A stretch of DNA of 64,000 bases from Poindextera sp036494815 (GTDB lineage: Bacteria > Pseudomonadota > Alphaproteobacteria > Caulobacterales > Caulobacteraceae). The notes under the pieces were generated by a model. The model was not told the DNA's origin, made no database searches, and saw only the letters and a list, made by a program, of their open reading frames with translations. This document shows positions 8,780 through 17,081 of this stretch, piece by piece (position 1 is the stretch's first letter; every line of letters begins with the position of its first letter). Location of the stretch: NCBI GenBank assembly GCA_036494815.1, contig DASXNV010000033.1:142865-206864 (forward strand), in the 5' to 3' direction. Made by a program: the position numbers and the translations under genes.

Positions 8780-9228
8780 GATGGGCTCCGCATCATCAGG
8801 GCCACCCGACGGCAGACACAGATCAGCTGGGCGCGCTGGTTGAAGCCGCGATGTTCGAAGGTGACGACGCCCTGGGTCGGGCGAGATTTGCTATCCCGAA
8901 GCGCGGCGACAGTGGTCTCGGCGCGGAGGGTGTCGCCGGCGAACACCGGATGCGGAAAGGACACTTCTTCCCAGCCCAGATTACCGACGGTGGTGCCAAG
9001 TGTGGTGTCCTGCACCGACAGGCCGACGATCAGGCCCAAGGTGAAGATTGAATTCATGAGCGGCCGGCCAAATTCGGTGGTCTTGGCGTATTCGTGGTCG
9101 ATGTGGATCGCCGCCGGATTATAGGTGAGCGACGAGAACAAGATGTTGTCCATGTCCGTCACGGTGCGGCGAATCTCGTGGACGAAGCTCTGGCCCACCG
9201 TGAATTGTTCGAAATAGCGTCCAGCCAT
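8776..9228 (-). CDS. MaoC family dehydratase, single hotdog
   Basis: 150-residue single-domain MaoC protein. It begins GRYFEQFTVGQSFVHEIRR, as in mesaconyl-CoA-hydratase-like proteins, and has the YNPAAIHIDHEYAK active-site segment followed by GRPLMNSIFTLGLIVG. Close coupling to the CitE-like lyase gene repeats the hydratase/lyase arrangement seen in pathways that make or cleave malyl-type CoA esters. The exact substrate is not readable from sequence. Confidence 0.85.
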   Translation of the reverse strand: MAGRYFEQFTVGQSFVHEIRRTVTDMDNILFSSLTYNPAAIHIDHEYAKTTEFGRPLMNSIFTLGLIVGLSVQDTTLGTTVGNLGWEEVSFPHPVFAGDTLRAETTVAALRDSKSRPTQGVVTFEHRGFNQRAQLICVCRRVALMMRSPS

Positions 9229-9237
9229 GGGCGGCTC

Positions 9238-10437
9238 CTAAGCCAATCTTCCGAGAATCGAGACTGCGACCACGCTGTTGAAGGGCGCGCCGCCGAGATT
9301 GTGGGTCAGCCCGAAGTCAACCTCGCTGAGTTGACGTTCCCCTGCGCGGCCGAGCAACTGGCTATAGACTTCATAGGCCATGCGCAGGCCTGTGGCGCCG
9401 ACGGGATGACCGAAGCATTTGAGGCCGCCGTCGACCTGGGTGGGCAGGGGACCTGTGCGGTCGTAACGCCCGTCAAGGATGTCGTAGGGGGCGCGGCCTT
9501 CATCGGACAGGCCGAGATCCTCCATGGTGACGAGTTCGGTCACGGAAAAGCAGTCATGCACCTCGGCCAGGTCTAGATCGCCTCGAGGATTGGACAGCCC
9601 GGCTTCCGCATAGGCGCGGCGGGAAGCCTCGCGCGTGTTGCGCACATAGGAGCCGTCCCACGCGCCGAACTGGCTCTCCCAGCCGTTGCTCGCAGCGACC
9701 TGAACCGCCTTGACCGTCACCAGGTCGGTCTTGCCAAGCCCTCGGGCCACGTCGGGGGTGGTCACGATGGCGCAGGCCGCACCGTCTGAGACGCCGCAGC
9801 AATCGAACAGGCCTAGCGGATCGGCGATCATCGGCGCGGCGAGAATCGTTTCCATCGACACCGGTTTGCGCAAATGGGCCTTTGGGCTCAGCGCGCCGTT
9901 CTGATGGCTCTTCCAGGAGACGTGCGCCATGGCCCGCTTGAGATCATGGGCCGATATGCCATGGCGCGCCGCATAGGCGCCGGCCAACTGGGCGAAGCCT
10001 CCGGGCGCCGAGCCGTAGGGCATCCATAGATCATTGGCCGAGCCCTTGGTCCGCAACGGAAGGCCGCCATAGCCTGTGTCCTTGAGCTTCTCCACGCCTA
10101 AGGCTAGCGCAATGTCGCAGGCGCCTGCAGCGACGGCATAGACTGCCGCCCGCAAAGCTTCCGTTCCCGTGGCGCACATATTCTCGACCCGTGTCACCGG
10201 GATCGGTCCCAGCCGCAGCGCATGCGCCAGGGGTAGGGCTGAATTGCCGACATTGATGTCGTCCAGGGCGTTGCCGACCCACGCCGCTTCGATCGCTGAC
10301 CGTTCGAGGCCCGCATCGGCGCGGGCTTCCTCGAACGCCTCAACCATCAATTCCTCTGCGCCCCTGTTCCAATGCTCTCCAAAACGGGTGCACCCCATCC
10401 CGGCGATCACCACTCGGTCGCGAATGCCGCTTGCCAT
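9238..10437 (-). CDS. SCP2-type thiolase (acetyl-CoA acetyltransferase family)
   Basis: 399 residues. The acyl-accepting cysteine is Cys88 in ENMCATGTEAL and the second catalytic region is CFGHPVGATGLRM; the HDCFSV motif (VHDCFSVTEL) is characteristic of the SCP2/thiolase-like branch rather than classic thiolase I/II. It would cleave a 3-ketoacyl-CoA by CoA thiolysis. The gene starts two bases after the HMG-CoA-synthase-like gene ends, and in archaea such thiolases form complexes with HMG-CoA synthase through an OB-fold (DUF35) protein, a useful parallel here. Confidence 0.9.
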   Translation of the reverse strand: MASGIRDRVVIAGMGCTRFGEHWNRGAEELMVEAFEEARADAGLERSAIEAAWVGNALDDINVGNSALPLAHALRLGPIPVTRVENMCATGTEALRAAVYAVAAGACDIALALGVEKLKDTGYGGLPLRTKGSANDLWMPYGSAPGGFAQLAGAYAARHGISAHDLKRAMAHVSWKSHQNGALSPKAHLRKPVSMETILAAPMIADPLGLFDCCGVSDGAACAIVTTPDVARGLGKTDLVTVKAVQVAASNGWESQFGAWDGSYVRNTREASRRAYAEAGLSNPRGDLDLAEVHDCFSVTELVTMEDLGLSDEGRAPYDILDGRYDRTGPLPTQVDGGLKCFGHPVGATGLRMAYEVYSQLLGRAGERQLSEVDFGLTHNLGGAPFNSVVAVSILGRLA

Positions 10438-10439
10438 AG

Positions 10440-11870
10440 TCAGGTCTCCAACGGCGGCCGCAGAGCCGGCGCCGCCTTCCAGAAGTAGGATCGAAAGCCG
10501 CGTCGCCGGTCGATTGACTTGATGCGGAACCGCATCGCCAAGGCGTCACCCACAGCAAATCCTTCTGGGTTCGCGTCCGTGAGCTCCATCATCACACGGG
10601 CTCCGTTGGCGAACTGGGTCAGCCCAAAATAGAAGGGAGGATCGGGCGTGAAGTTGAGCCGATCGGCCGTGACGGAGACGAGCCTTGCGGGTTCGTCGGC
10701 CAAGCGGACGTCCACGAGCGTCTCGGGGCCGGCCGCGGTGGGATTGACGGGGATGAGGGTCTTGGGAAATTGAACATTGCCGCGAGAATCGCGACCGCCG
10801 ATGAAGCCCAACATGTCGCGGCCGTAGCGATGAAGGACGGTCGCGGCGGCCTTTTGTTCGTTCTCCGCGCGCACGCCCCAATCCAGATCGAGCGAGCCGG
10901 TCAGGCTTAAGAAGCGGCCATAGTCGGCGAAGGCCCGGCCAGACCGCAAAATTTGCTCGGCGTCATCCGCCCCAGGCATCGGCCCCGTCAGTTCGAAGAG
11001 CAAAGCGTCACATCCGCTGCCGAACCCCAGCAGCAGGATGATATCGCCGACCCGGGCCTGGCCGCAGGCCAGCGCGAAGGCGAAAAGGGGATGCGCCGCG
11101 CCAAGGTCGCCGGCTTGCTCAAGGACTGCGGCGCCGAGATTTGGACCCGTCAAGCCTATCTCCCGCGCCAGAGCCGCATAGCTGCCCGAAACCGGCTCGC
11201 AGAACGCGGTGAAGGCGATGGCTGAAGGCGCAACGCCGGCGTCGGCGCAAGCGGCGCGGACGGTGGGCGCGACGACGTCGGCGATCACCGTGTCCCGCAC
11301 GAACCGCTCCTCTGCGGCGTAGGGTGTCGGGTGTTCGCGGGAGCTGTACATGTCAATGAGATCGTGGCTGACGCTCGCGCCCCCCAAGTAGCGCGCCGGG
11401 CCATCGGCGCCGGTGACAACCGCCGCGCCGCCATCGCCAAAGCTCAGCTGCGCGGGATGGCCAGGCCGAGTCGGGCGCTTTTCGCCGGACGTGACAAGTG
11501 TCGTGCGATCACCTTCGAGCGCGCGGATCAGAGCCGAGGTCGCCGCTCGGCGAGATCCGCCGGTATCCAGCGAGCGCGTGGCCTGACCCAAGCCCAGCGC
11601 GTGAAGGACCAAAGGGGCATGAGCCCGCTCGTAGAAGGGCGCTGAGGTTGAGGCGAACACGATGTCTTCAGGCGGGGCCGTCACAGTGACAGCCCACCGC
11701 GCGGCTTCCACGGCCAAGGTCACCGAATCCTCGTCCCAGCCCGCAACAGCGCGCCGGCCAGCGCGCAAGCCGCCGAGCCCCGACCATCGCTGGGCCTTGG
11801 CCACAGCATCGCGGTCCATCCGCAACAGCGGTAGGTAGACGCCGACTCGCGCGATGTGACCCGTCGTCAT
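10440..11870 (-). CDS. HMG-CoA-synthase-like protein fused to a C-terminal OB-fold (DUF35-type) domain
   Basis: 476 residues from the ATG that follows GGGAGG. Residues 1-340 look like an initial-condensing/HMG-CoA-synthase fold: IARVGVYLPLLR at the N-terminus, LSFGDGGAAVVTG, and LLLGFGSGCDALLFEL. From about 390 an OB-fold follows (FTPDPPFYFGLTQFANGARV, then FRIKSIDRRRGFRSYFWK). At the place where the nucleophilic cysteine normally sits (pattern like GSCRAGTSAL) this protein reads GSRRAATSAL, so the cysteine is Arg107 and condensation chemistry is doubtful. It may act as a scaffold or channel for the next gene's thiolase. First gene of the minus-strand operon. Confidence 0.75.
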   Translation of the reverse strand: MTTGHIARVGVYLPLLRMDRDAVAKAQRWSGLGGLRAGRRAVAGWDEDSVTLAVEAARWAVTVTAPPEDIVFASTSAPFYERAHAPLVLHALGLGQATRSLDTGGSRRAATSALIRALEGDRTTLVTSGEKRPTRPGHPAQLSFGDGGAAVVTGADGPARYLGGASVSHDLIDMYSSREHPTPYAAEERFVRDTVIADVVAPTVRAACADAGVAPSAIAFTAFCEPVSGSYAALAREIGLTGPNLGAAVLEQAGDLGAAHPLFAFALACGQARVGDIILLLGFGSGCDALLFELTGPMPGADDAEQILRSGRAFADYGRFLSLTGSLDLDWGVRAENEQKAAATVLHRYGRDMLGFIGGRDSRGNVQFPKTLIPVNPTAAGPETLVDVRLADEPARLVSVTADRLNFTPDPPFYFGLTQFANGARVMMELTDANPEGFAVGDALAMRFRIKSIDRRRGFRSYFWKAAPALRPPLET

Positions 11871-12059
11871 TGGCCTGGTCGCCTCCCTTGTTCTTGAAGC
11901 AAACCTTATCGGCGTCAAAATCCGTATGCAAGCGTATGATATGGAGATATATAAAAAACGCTAGACGGCGCTTCGTGGAGTTGCTTGTAGTGATTGCCTG
12001 TGGTGCGTCGCCGCCAAGTGGTGCGGCAGCGAACGATAAATAGGGGCGAGGCGGCGGGG
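11871..12059. promoter_or_regulatory. Divergent promoter region of the two catabolic operons
   Basis: This 189-base gap separates the two divergent operons and is AT-richer than its surroundings. It contains CGTATG at 11923-11928 and again at 11933-11938, exactly ten bases apart (one helical turn), embedded in a partly palindromic ATGCAAGCGTAT. The spacing suits a regulator binding one DNA face. TATATAAAAA nearby at about 11948 could be part of a promoter. No factor can be named. Confidence 0.4.
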
Positions 12060-13223
12060 ATGATTGCGCGCAGCATTTTTCGCGAAGAACACGAGATTTT
12101 TCGCCAATCCGTTCGAAAGTTCGTCGAGCGGGAAATCGTCCCCTTCCACGAACAGTGGGAACAGGATGGAACCGTGCCGCGCGCGTTATGGCTCAAGGCC
12201 GGCGCGGAGGGCCTGCTCTGCTGCACCGTGCCTGAAGAATATGGCGGCCTAGGACTGGACTATCTGTTCGACGTTGTCGTGTTCGAGGAACTTTGGCGCG
12301 TCGGCGCCAGCGGTCCTGGATTTCTCATCCATGTGGATCTGGTCGCCACCTATATCCAATCCTTCGGCACCGAGGAGCAGAAGCGCACCTGGCTGCCCAA
12401 AATGGTTCGCGGCGAGGCCATTGGTTCGCTTGGGATGACAGAGCCCCATGCGGGATCAGACCTGAAGGCCTTGCGCACGCGCGCCGTGCGTGATGGCGAC
12501 GAGTTCGTCATCAACGGCCAGAAGGTGTTCATCTCCAACGGCCAGCTTTGCGATATTCTTGTCCTTGCCGCCAAGACCGACAGCAAGGCGGGCGCCAAAG
12601 GCGTGACCCTGTTCCTGGTCGAGGCTGACCGACCTGGGTTCAAGAAAGGCCGTAATCTATCCAAACTGGGCATGAAGGCGCAGGACACCTCTGAGCTATT
12701 TTTCGAGGACGTCCGAATTCCGGCCACCAACATGCTGGGTAAGGAGGGCCGCGGCTTCGGTCACATGATGACCAAGCTCGCCCAGGAACGGCTCGCCCAA
12801 GCCATTCGCTCGGCGACGGTCTGCGAGGCGGTCATTGGTTGGACGGTCGATTACACAGCCCAACGCGAAGCCTTCGGTCAGCGTCTCTCCGAATTCCAAA
12901 ACACCCAGTTCAAACTCGCCGAGCTTGACACGCTCGCCACGGTCGCCCGGGTCTATACCGACAAGTGCATTGAGTTGTTCATGGCCGGCCAACTCGATCC
13001 GATCGATGCGGCCAAGGCCAAGATGTTCGTCACCGAGACGCACTGCAAGGTCGTGGACGAGTGCCTGCAACTCTTCGGCGGATGGGGCTACATGTGGGAA
13101 TACCCGATCGCGCGCGCCTATGCCGACGCCCGGATCGTCAAGATCGCCGGCGGGTCGATCGAAATCATGAAGATGATCATCTCCAGAGATCTCTTCAAAG
13201 CCTACCAGGGCGCGGTCCGATGA
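12060..13223 (+). CDS. Acyl-CoA dehydrogenase
   Basis: 387 residues from the ATG 66 bases inside the longest frame; it gives the standard N-terminus (SIFREEHEIFRQSVRKFVER). Motifs: CTVPEEYGGLGLDY, the FAD-binding LGMTEPHAGSDLKALRT, GQKVFISNGQL, and QLFGGWGYMWEYPIARAYAD with the probable catalytic base, then IAGGSIEIMK. First gene of the plus-strand operon; its stop overlaps the SDR start. In the bad/ali type pathway the equivalent step desaturates a cyclohexanecarboxyl-CoA, which is a candidate role here. Electrons would go through ETF to the ETF-ubiquinone oxidoreductase encoded further along. Confidence 0.9.
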   Translation: MIARSIFREEHEIFRQSVRKFVEREIVPFHEQWEQDGTVPRALWLKAGAEGLLCCTVPEEYGGLGLDYLFDVVVFEELWRVGASGPGFLIHVDLVATYIQSFGTEEQKRTWLPKMVRGEAIGSLGMTEPHAGSDLKALRTRAVRDGDEFVINGQKVFISNGQLCDILVLAAKTDSKAGAKGVTLFLVEADRPGFKKGRNLSKLGMKAQDTSELFFEDVRIPATNMLGKEGRGFGHMMTKLAQERLAQAIRSATVCEAVIGWTVDYTAQREAFGQRLSEFQNTQFKLAELDTLATVARVYTDKCIELFMAGQLDPIDAAKAKMFVTETHCKVVDECLQLFGGWGYMWEYPIARAYADARIVKIAGGSIEIMKMIISRDLFKAYQGAVR

Positions 13224-14110
13224 CGCCCTTTCGAGAGGATTGCCTGGCCGGCAAGTCGATCCTGGTGACTGGCGGCGGTAGCGGGCTCGGGCGCGAAATC
13301 GCTCAAGCCCTGTCGGCGCACGGCGCACGCGTGCATATCTGCGGGCGGCGCGAGGCCCTCTTGTGGGCGGCCGCTGACACGATCAAAGCACATACCGGAC
13401 GGCGCGTCTTCCCGCATGTCTGCAATATCCGCGATCCCGAAGCGATCGAGACGATGCTCGACGACATCTGGGCGGAGGGGCCCCTTACGGGCCTGTTGAA
13501 CAATGCCGCCGCGAACTTCATCGCACCCACCAAGAGCCTTAGTCCTCGCGCCTATGAGGCTGTGCGCTCCACCGTGATGGATGGCAGCTTCTATGTGACC
13601 CTGGGCGCCGGCAAACGCTGGATCGCCGCCGGCCTGCCCGGATCGGTGGTGAGCAATCTGGTCACCTGGGTCTGGACGGGCTCGCCCTTCGTGGTGCCGG
13701 CGGCGATGGCCAAGACCGCCCTTCACGCCATGACCATGTCCCTGGCGGTGGAGTGGGCGCGCTATGGCATTCGCCTCAATGCGACCGCCCCCGGTCCCTT
13801 TCCGACGGACGGCGCCTGGGAGAAACTCAATCCCTTGCCACAGACCAAGGCCGGCGCCACCAGCGACGATCAGGTGCCGATGCGCCGATTTGGGCAAATG
13901 CACGAGTTGCAGAACCTGATTATTTTTCTGATGGCGGATGGCTGCGACTACCTCACCGGGCAGACCATCGCGATCGACGGCGGTCATCACCTCGCCGCGC
14001 CCAGCACCTTCGCGGACCTGACCGAGCTTAGCGACGAGACGTGGGCGGAGGCGCGACAAGCCATTCGCGCCGGATCTGACCGGGACAAGGCTCAGCGTTC
14101 GACGAACTAG
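13220..14110 (+). CDS. SDR oxidoreductase, 2,4-dienoyl-CoA-reductase-like
   Basis: 296 residues, starting at an ATG that overlaps the preceding stop (ATGA). The Rossmann motif TGGGSGLG, the NNAAANF segment and the C-terminal LTGQTIAIDGGHH place it in the SDR family. The usual YxxxK is not intact: the lysine stands in VVPAAMAKTAL with no tyrosine four residues before it. Loss of the tyrosine with retention of the lysine is characteristic of the 2,4-dienoyl-CoA reductase subgroup. It may remove a double bond during degradation of an unsaturated ring-derived chain. Confidence 0.85.
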   Translation: MTPFREDCLAGKSILVTGGGSGLGREIAQALSAHGARVHICGRREALLWAAADTIKAHTGRRVFPHVCNIRDPEAIETMLDDIWAEGPLTGLLNNAAANFIAPTKSLSPRAYEAVRSTVMDGSFYVTLGAGKRWIAAGLPGSVVSNLVTWVWTGSPFVVPAAMAKTALHAMTMSLAVEWARYGIRLNATAPGPFPTDGAWEKLNPLPQTKAGATSDDQVPMRRFGQMHELQNLIIFLMADGCDYLTGQTIAIDGGHHLAAPSTFADLTELSDETWAEARQAIRAGSDRDKAQRSTN

Positions 14111-14168
14111 GCGGCGACTGACGCCGCGTCCGCCCGGCGTCGGGCGGGATTTTGGATAAGGAGGACCC

Positions 14169-14927
14169 ATGAAGGGACTGCAAAACAAGGTCGCCATCGT
14201 GACGGGAGGCGGCCAAGGCATCGGCCGGGCGCTGAGCCTGCGTCTGGCCAGCGAGGGCTGCAAGGTTGCGATCTTCGACCTCAAGCCGGAAGCTGGCGCC
14301 GAAACTGCGGCGCTGGCGGGCGACGCCCTGGTCAAGACCTATGAGGTCGATGTTGGTGACTACGCCGCTGTTCAGACCGCGGTCGCCAGCGTCGAAGCTG
14401 AGCTTGGCCCCATCTGGCTCCTGGTGAACAACGCCGGCTGGGACCGGCCCATGCCGTTCATCAAGACCGACCAGGCTCTGTGGGACCGTATTATCCGCAT
14501 CAACCTCTATGGACCGCTGAACACCCATCACGCGGTCGCGCCGCTGATGGCGGGGCGGGGCGGGGGCCGAATTGTCAACATCGCCTCGGACGCCGCGCGC
14601 GTCGGAACCAGCGATGAGGCCGTCTATTCGGCCTGCAAAGGGGGGCTGATTTCCTTCACCAAGTCCGTGGCTCGTGAATTGGCCCGCCAGGGCGTGCTTT
14701 TGAACACGGTTTGCCCTGGCCCGACCAACACGCCGATGATGGCCGATGTGCTTGGGGAGGGCGAGAACGCTGTGAAGTGGAAGGACGCCATGGTCCGCGG
14801 CATCCCGCTGCGGCGGATGGGCGAGCCCGAAGACTATGCCGGGATCGTCGCCTTCCTCGCATCCGACGACGCAGGCTTCATTACAGGACAGACCATCTCG
14901 GTCTCCGGCGGCATGAACATGATCTGA
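14169..14927 (+). CDS. badH: BadH-like 2-hydroxycyclohexanecarboxyl-CoA dehydrogenase (SDR)
   Basis: 252-residue SDR with a strong AAGGAGGA ribosome-binding site. Motifs: TGGGQGIGRALSLRLA, NNAGWDRPMPF, and catalytic YSACK preceded by NIASDAARVG; closing TGQTISVSGGMNMI. The NNAGWDRPMPFIKT and DAARVG segments match my recollection of BadH, which oxidises 2-hydroxycyclohexanecarboxyl-CoA to the 2-keto ester. The next gene is a BadI-like ring hydrolase, as in Rhodopseudomonas palustris, and this supports the call. The true ring substrate could be a larger or substituted alicycle. Confidence 0.8.
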   Translation: MKGLQNKVAIVTGGGQGIGRALSLRLASEGCKVAIFDLKPEAGAETAALAGDALVKTYEVDVGDYAAVQTAVASVEAELGPIWLLVNNAGWDRPMPFIKTDQALWDRIIRINLYGPLNTHHAVAPLMAGRGGGRIVNIASDAARVGTSDEAVYSACKGGLISFTKSVARELARQGVLLNTVCPGPTNTPMMADVLGEGENAVKWKDAMVRGIPLRRMGEPEDYAGIVAFLASDDAGFITGQTISVSGGMNMI

Positions 14928-15003
14928 GGCCGAGCCGGGCGCGGCGGCGAACCGCCTGTTCCCCGGTGGAAAATAACAAGACAACGACAGCTAGGAGACC
15001 ACC

Positions 15004-15798
15004 ATGAGCGACGCAGCAAATTTCGAGGACGTAGTCTATGAGGTCCGCGACCGGGCCGCATGGGTCATCATCAACCGACCCAAGGTCTACAATGCGTTCC
15101 GTGGACAGACCATCGAGGAGTTGATCAAGGCTTTCCACCTGGCCGCCAATGACCGAAACGTCGCGAGCATCGTCTTGACCGGCGCCGGCGACAAGGCGTT
15201 TTGCACCGGCGGCGATCAGTCCTCCCACGATGGGCAATATGATGGCCGCGGCGTGGTCGGATTGCCGATTGACGAATTTCAGGCCCTGATCCGAGACGTG
15301 CCCAAGCCGGTGATCGCGCGGGTGAACGGATTCGCTATTGGTGGCGGCAACGTGTTCGCCACGCTTTGCGACCTCACGATCGCCTCAGAGACAGCGTCCT
15401 TCGGCCAGGTCGGCCCGAAGGTGGGATCGGTGGACGCCGGATGGGGCACCGCCCTGTTGGCTCGGCACGTGGGCGACAAGAAAGCCCGGGAAATGTGGTT
15501 CATCAACGATCGCTATTCGGCCGAGGAAGCGCGGCAGATGGGCTTGGTGAACAAGGTCGTCCCCGTGGCGGAACTGGATGCGGCGGTCCAGGAATGGACC
15601 GACAAACTCGCCGAACGTTCGCCCACGGCGCTCGCTCTGGCCAAGCGTTCATTCAACGCGGATTCGGACAGCATCCGCGGCATCAGCAATCTGGCCCTGC
15701 ATGCCGTGAAGCTCTTCTACGACACCGAAGAGTCCAAGGAGGGCGTCGCCGCGTTCAACGAGAAGCGCAAGCCGGACTTCCACAGGTTCCGGTCCTAA
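15004..15798 (+). CDS. badI: BadI-like 2-ketocyclohexanecarboxyl-CoA hydrolase
   Basis: 264-residue crotonase-superfamily protein. The segments TGAGDKAFCTGGDQS, the GRGVVGLPI stretch, RDVPKPVIARVNGFAIGGGN and GQVGPKVGSVDAGWGTALLA agree closely with BadI and the related MenB; the C-terminus EKRKPDFHRF also fits. BadI performs a hydrolytic retro-Dieckmann cleavage of the alicyclic beta-keto CoA ring, giving pimelyl-CoA from the six-membered ring. MenB (naphthoate synthase) is the main alternative, but there are no menaquinone genes and a BadH-like gene precedes it. Ribosome-binding site AGGAG. Confidence 0.85.
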   Translation: MSDAANFEDVVYEVRDRAAWVIINRPKVYNAFRGQTIEELIKAFHLAANDRNVASIVLTGAGDKAFCTGGDQSSHDGQYDGRGVVGLPIDEFQALIRDVPKPVIARVNGFAIGGGNVFATLCDLTIASETASFGQVGPKVGSVDAGWGTALLARHVGDKKAREMWFINDRYSAEEARQMGLVNKVVPVAELDAAVQEWTDKLAERSPTALALAKRSFNADSDSIRGISNLALHAVKLFYDTEESKEGVAAFNEKRKPDFHRFRS

Positions 15799-15818
15799 GG
15801 CCGAAATCGCGCCGCGCG

Positions 15819-17063
15819 ATGTCTCCCGCTCGTTTCGAGCCCGCTGATCTGGCGGCTGTGCTGCCGCCGGGGGGCCTGACCCTCGTTCAGGGGTGTTCGG
15901 GGCATTCGGATCTGCTCGCCAACGCGGTGACGCAGGCAGGCGACGCCCTCGGCGCCATGACCTTCACTGGGATCTTTGTCCCAGGTCTAAATCGGTCAAC
16001 TTGGCTCGCCAATCCGGCCTGCCGGACGCGCACCTTTTTTATGACGCCGCAGCTGAAGCAAGCGGGCAGGGCGGTGGATTTTCTGCCGCTCTGCTACGCC
16101 GATATCCTCGCCCATCTGCAAAATGCGACGATCGACGCCGCCCTGTTCATGGTCGCGCCGCCGGACGAAGACGGCCTGTGCAGTTTCGGGCCGACCGTCG
16201 ATTTTTTGGCGGAGCTGTGGCCGCAAATCCCGGTTCGGATTGCGCACATCAACCCGCGAATGCCCCGCACCCATGGCCACCGCGGCATACCGTTTTCCCA
16301 GATCACCGCCTTTGTGGAGGCGGATGCGCCGCTCCTAGGGTCTCCATCACCCTCTGCGTCGGATCCTATCGCCAAAGCGATTGGCGCGAACATCGCCCCC
16401 TTCGTGAAGGATGGCGCGACCTTGCAGACGGGCCTGGGCAAGATTCCCGACGCTGCGCTTCGCGCGCTGGTCGATCGCCGAGACCTGCGCATTCATTCAG
16501 GCCTCATCGGCGATGCGGTTCTGGGGCTTCAGGCCGCGGGCGCCCTGGCGGGCGGCGCCGCGGTGGTGGCTGGGGTGGCGATCGGCAGCCGCGACCTTTA
16601 TGCGGCGATCAGCGCGCCGGTCTACGCGTTTCGTCCGGTCTCCTACACACACGACGCCAGGGTCCTGGGCGCGATCAGCGACGTCGTGGCGATCAATTCC
16701 GCGCTTGAGGTTGATTTGTTCGGCCAGGCCTATGCTGAACTTGGGCCCACAGGCCTGATGTCTGGTCCTGGGGGAGCCACCGATTTTGCGCGCGGCGTGC
16801 GAGCCGCCGGCGGTTTGAGGATTGTCGCCCTGCCGTCCGAGGCGGCTGGCGGATCCGTGAGCCGCATCAAGTCGCCGGATGAGGCGATCGGACCGGTATC
16901 GCTTGGCCGAATGGATACCGACGTCGTCGTCACGGAGCATGGCGTCGCCGACCTGCGTGGTCTTGGTCATGCCGCCCGGGCCTTGGCCCTGACGGCCATC
17001 GCGGCCCCACAGCACAGGGCGATTCTGTGCGAGCGCTGGGCGGCCTACACGAGCTGTTTTTGA
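15819..17063 (+). CDS. Acetyl-CoA hydrolase/transferase family CoA-transferase
   Basis: 414 residues from the ATG 20 bases after badI. Family signatures: DGATLQTGLGKIPDAALRAL, the core segment INSALEVDLFGQAYAE, and VVTEHGVADLRGL. Such enzymes (4-hydroxybutyrate or butyrate CoA-transferase type) exchange CoA between acyl-CoA and acetate or another acid through a glutamyl-CoA intermediate. Here it could recycle CoA from the cleaved dicarboxylate or load the product for the next enzyme. A few residues before the stop are not family-typical, but no disruption is visible. Confidence 0.82.
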   Translation: MSPARFEPADLAAVLPPGGLTLVQGCSGHSDLLANAVTQAGDALGAMTFTGIFVPGLNRSTWLANPACRTRTFFMTPQLKQAGRAVDFLPLCYADILAHLQNATIDAALFMVAPPDEDGLCSFGPTVDFLAELWPQIPVRIAHINPRMPRTHGHRGIPFSQITAFVEADAPLLGSPSPSASDPIAKAIGANIAPFVKDGATLQTGLGKIPDAALRALVDRRDLRIHSGLIGDAVLGLQAAGALAGGAAVVAGVAIGSRDLYAAISAPVYAFRPVSYTHDARVLGAISDVVAINSALEVDLFGQAYAELGPTGLMSGPGGATDFARGVRAAGGLRIVALPSEAAGGSVSRIKSPDEAIGPVSLGRMDTDVVVTEHGVADLRGLGHAARALALTAIAAPQHRAILCERWAAYTSCF

Positions 17064-17081
17064 AGAAATGGGAGGAGCGAC

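Noticed and set aside
15004..15798. MenB naphthoate synthase
   Set aside because: No menaquinone genes are present, a BadH-like gene precedes it, and the sequence follows BadI more closely.
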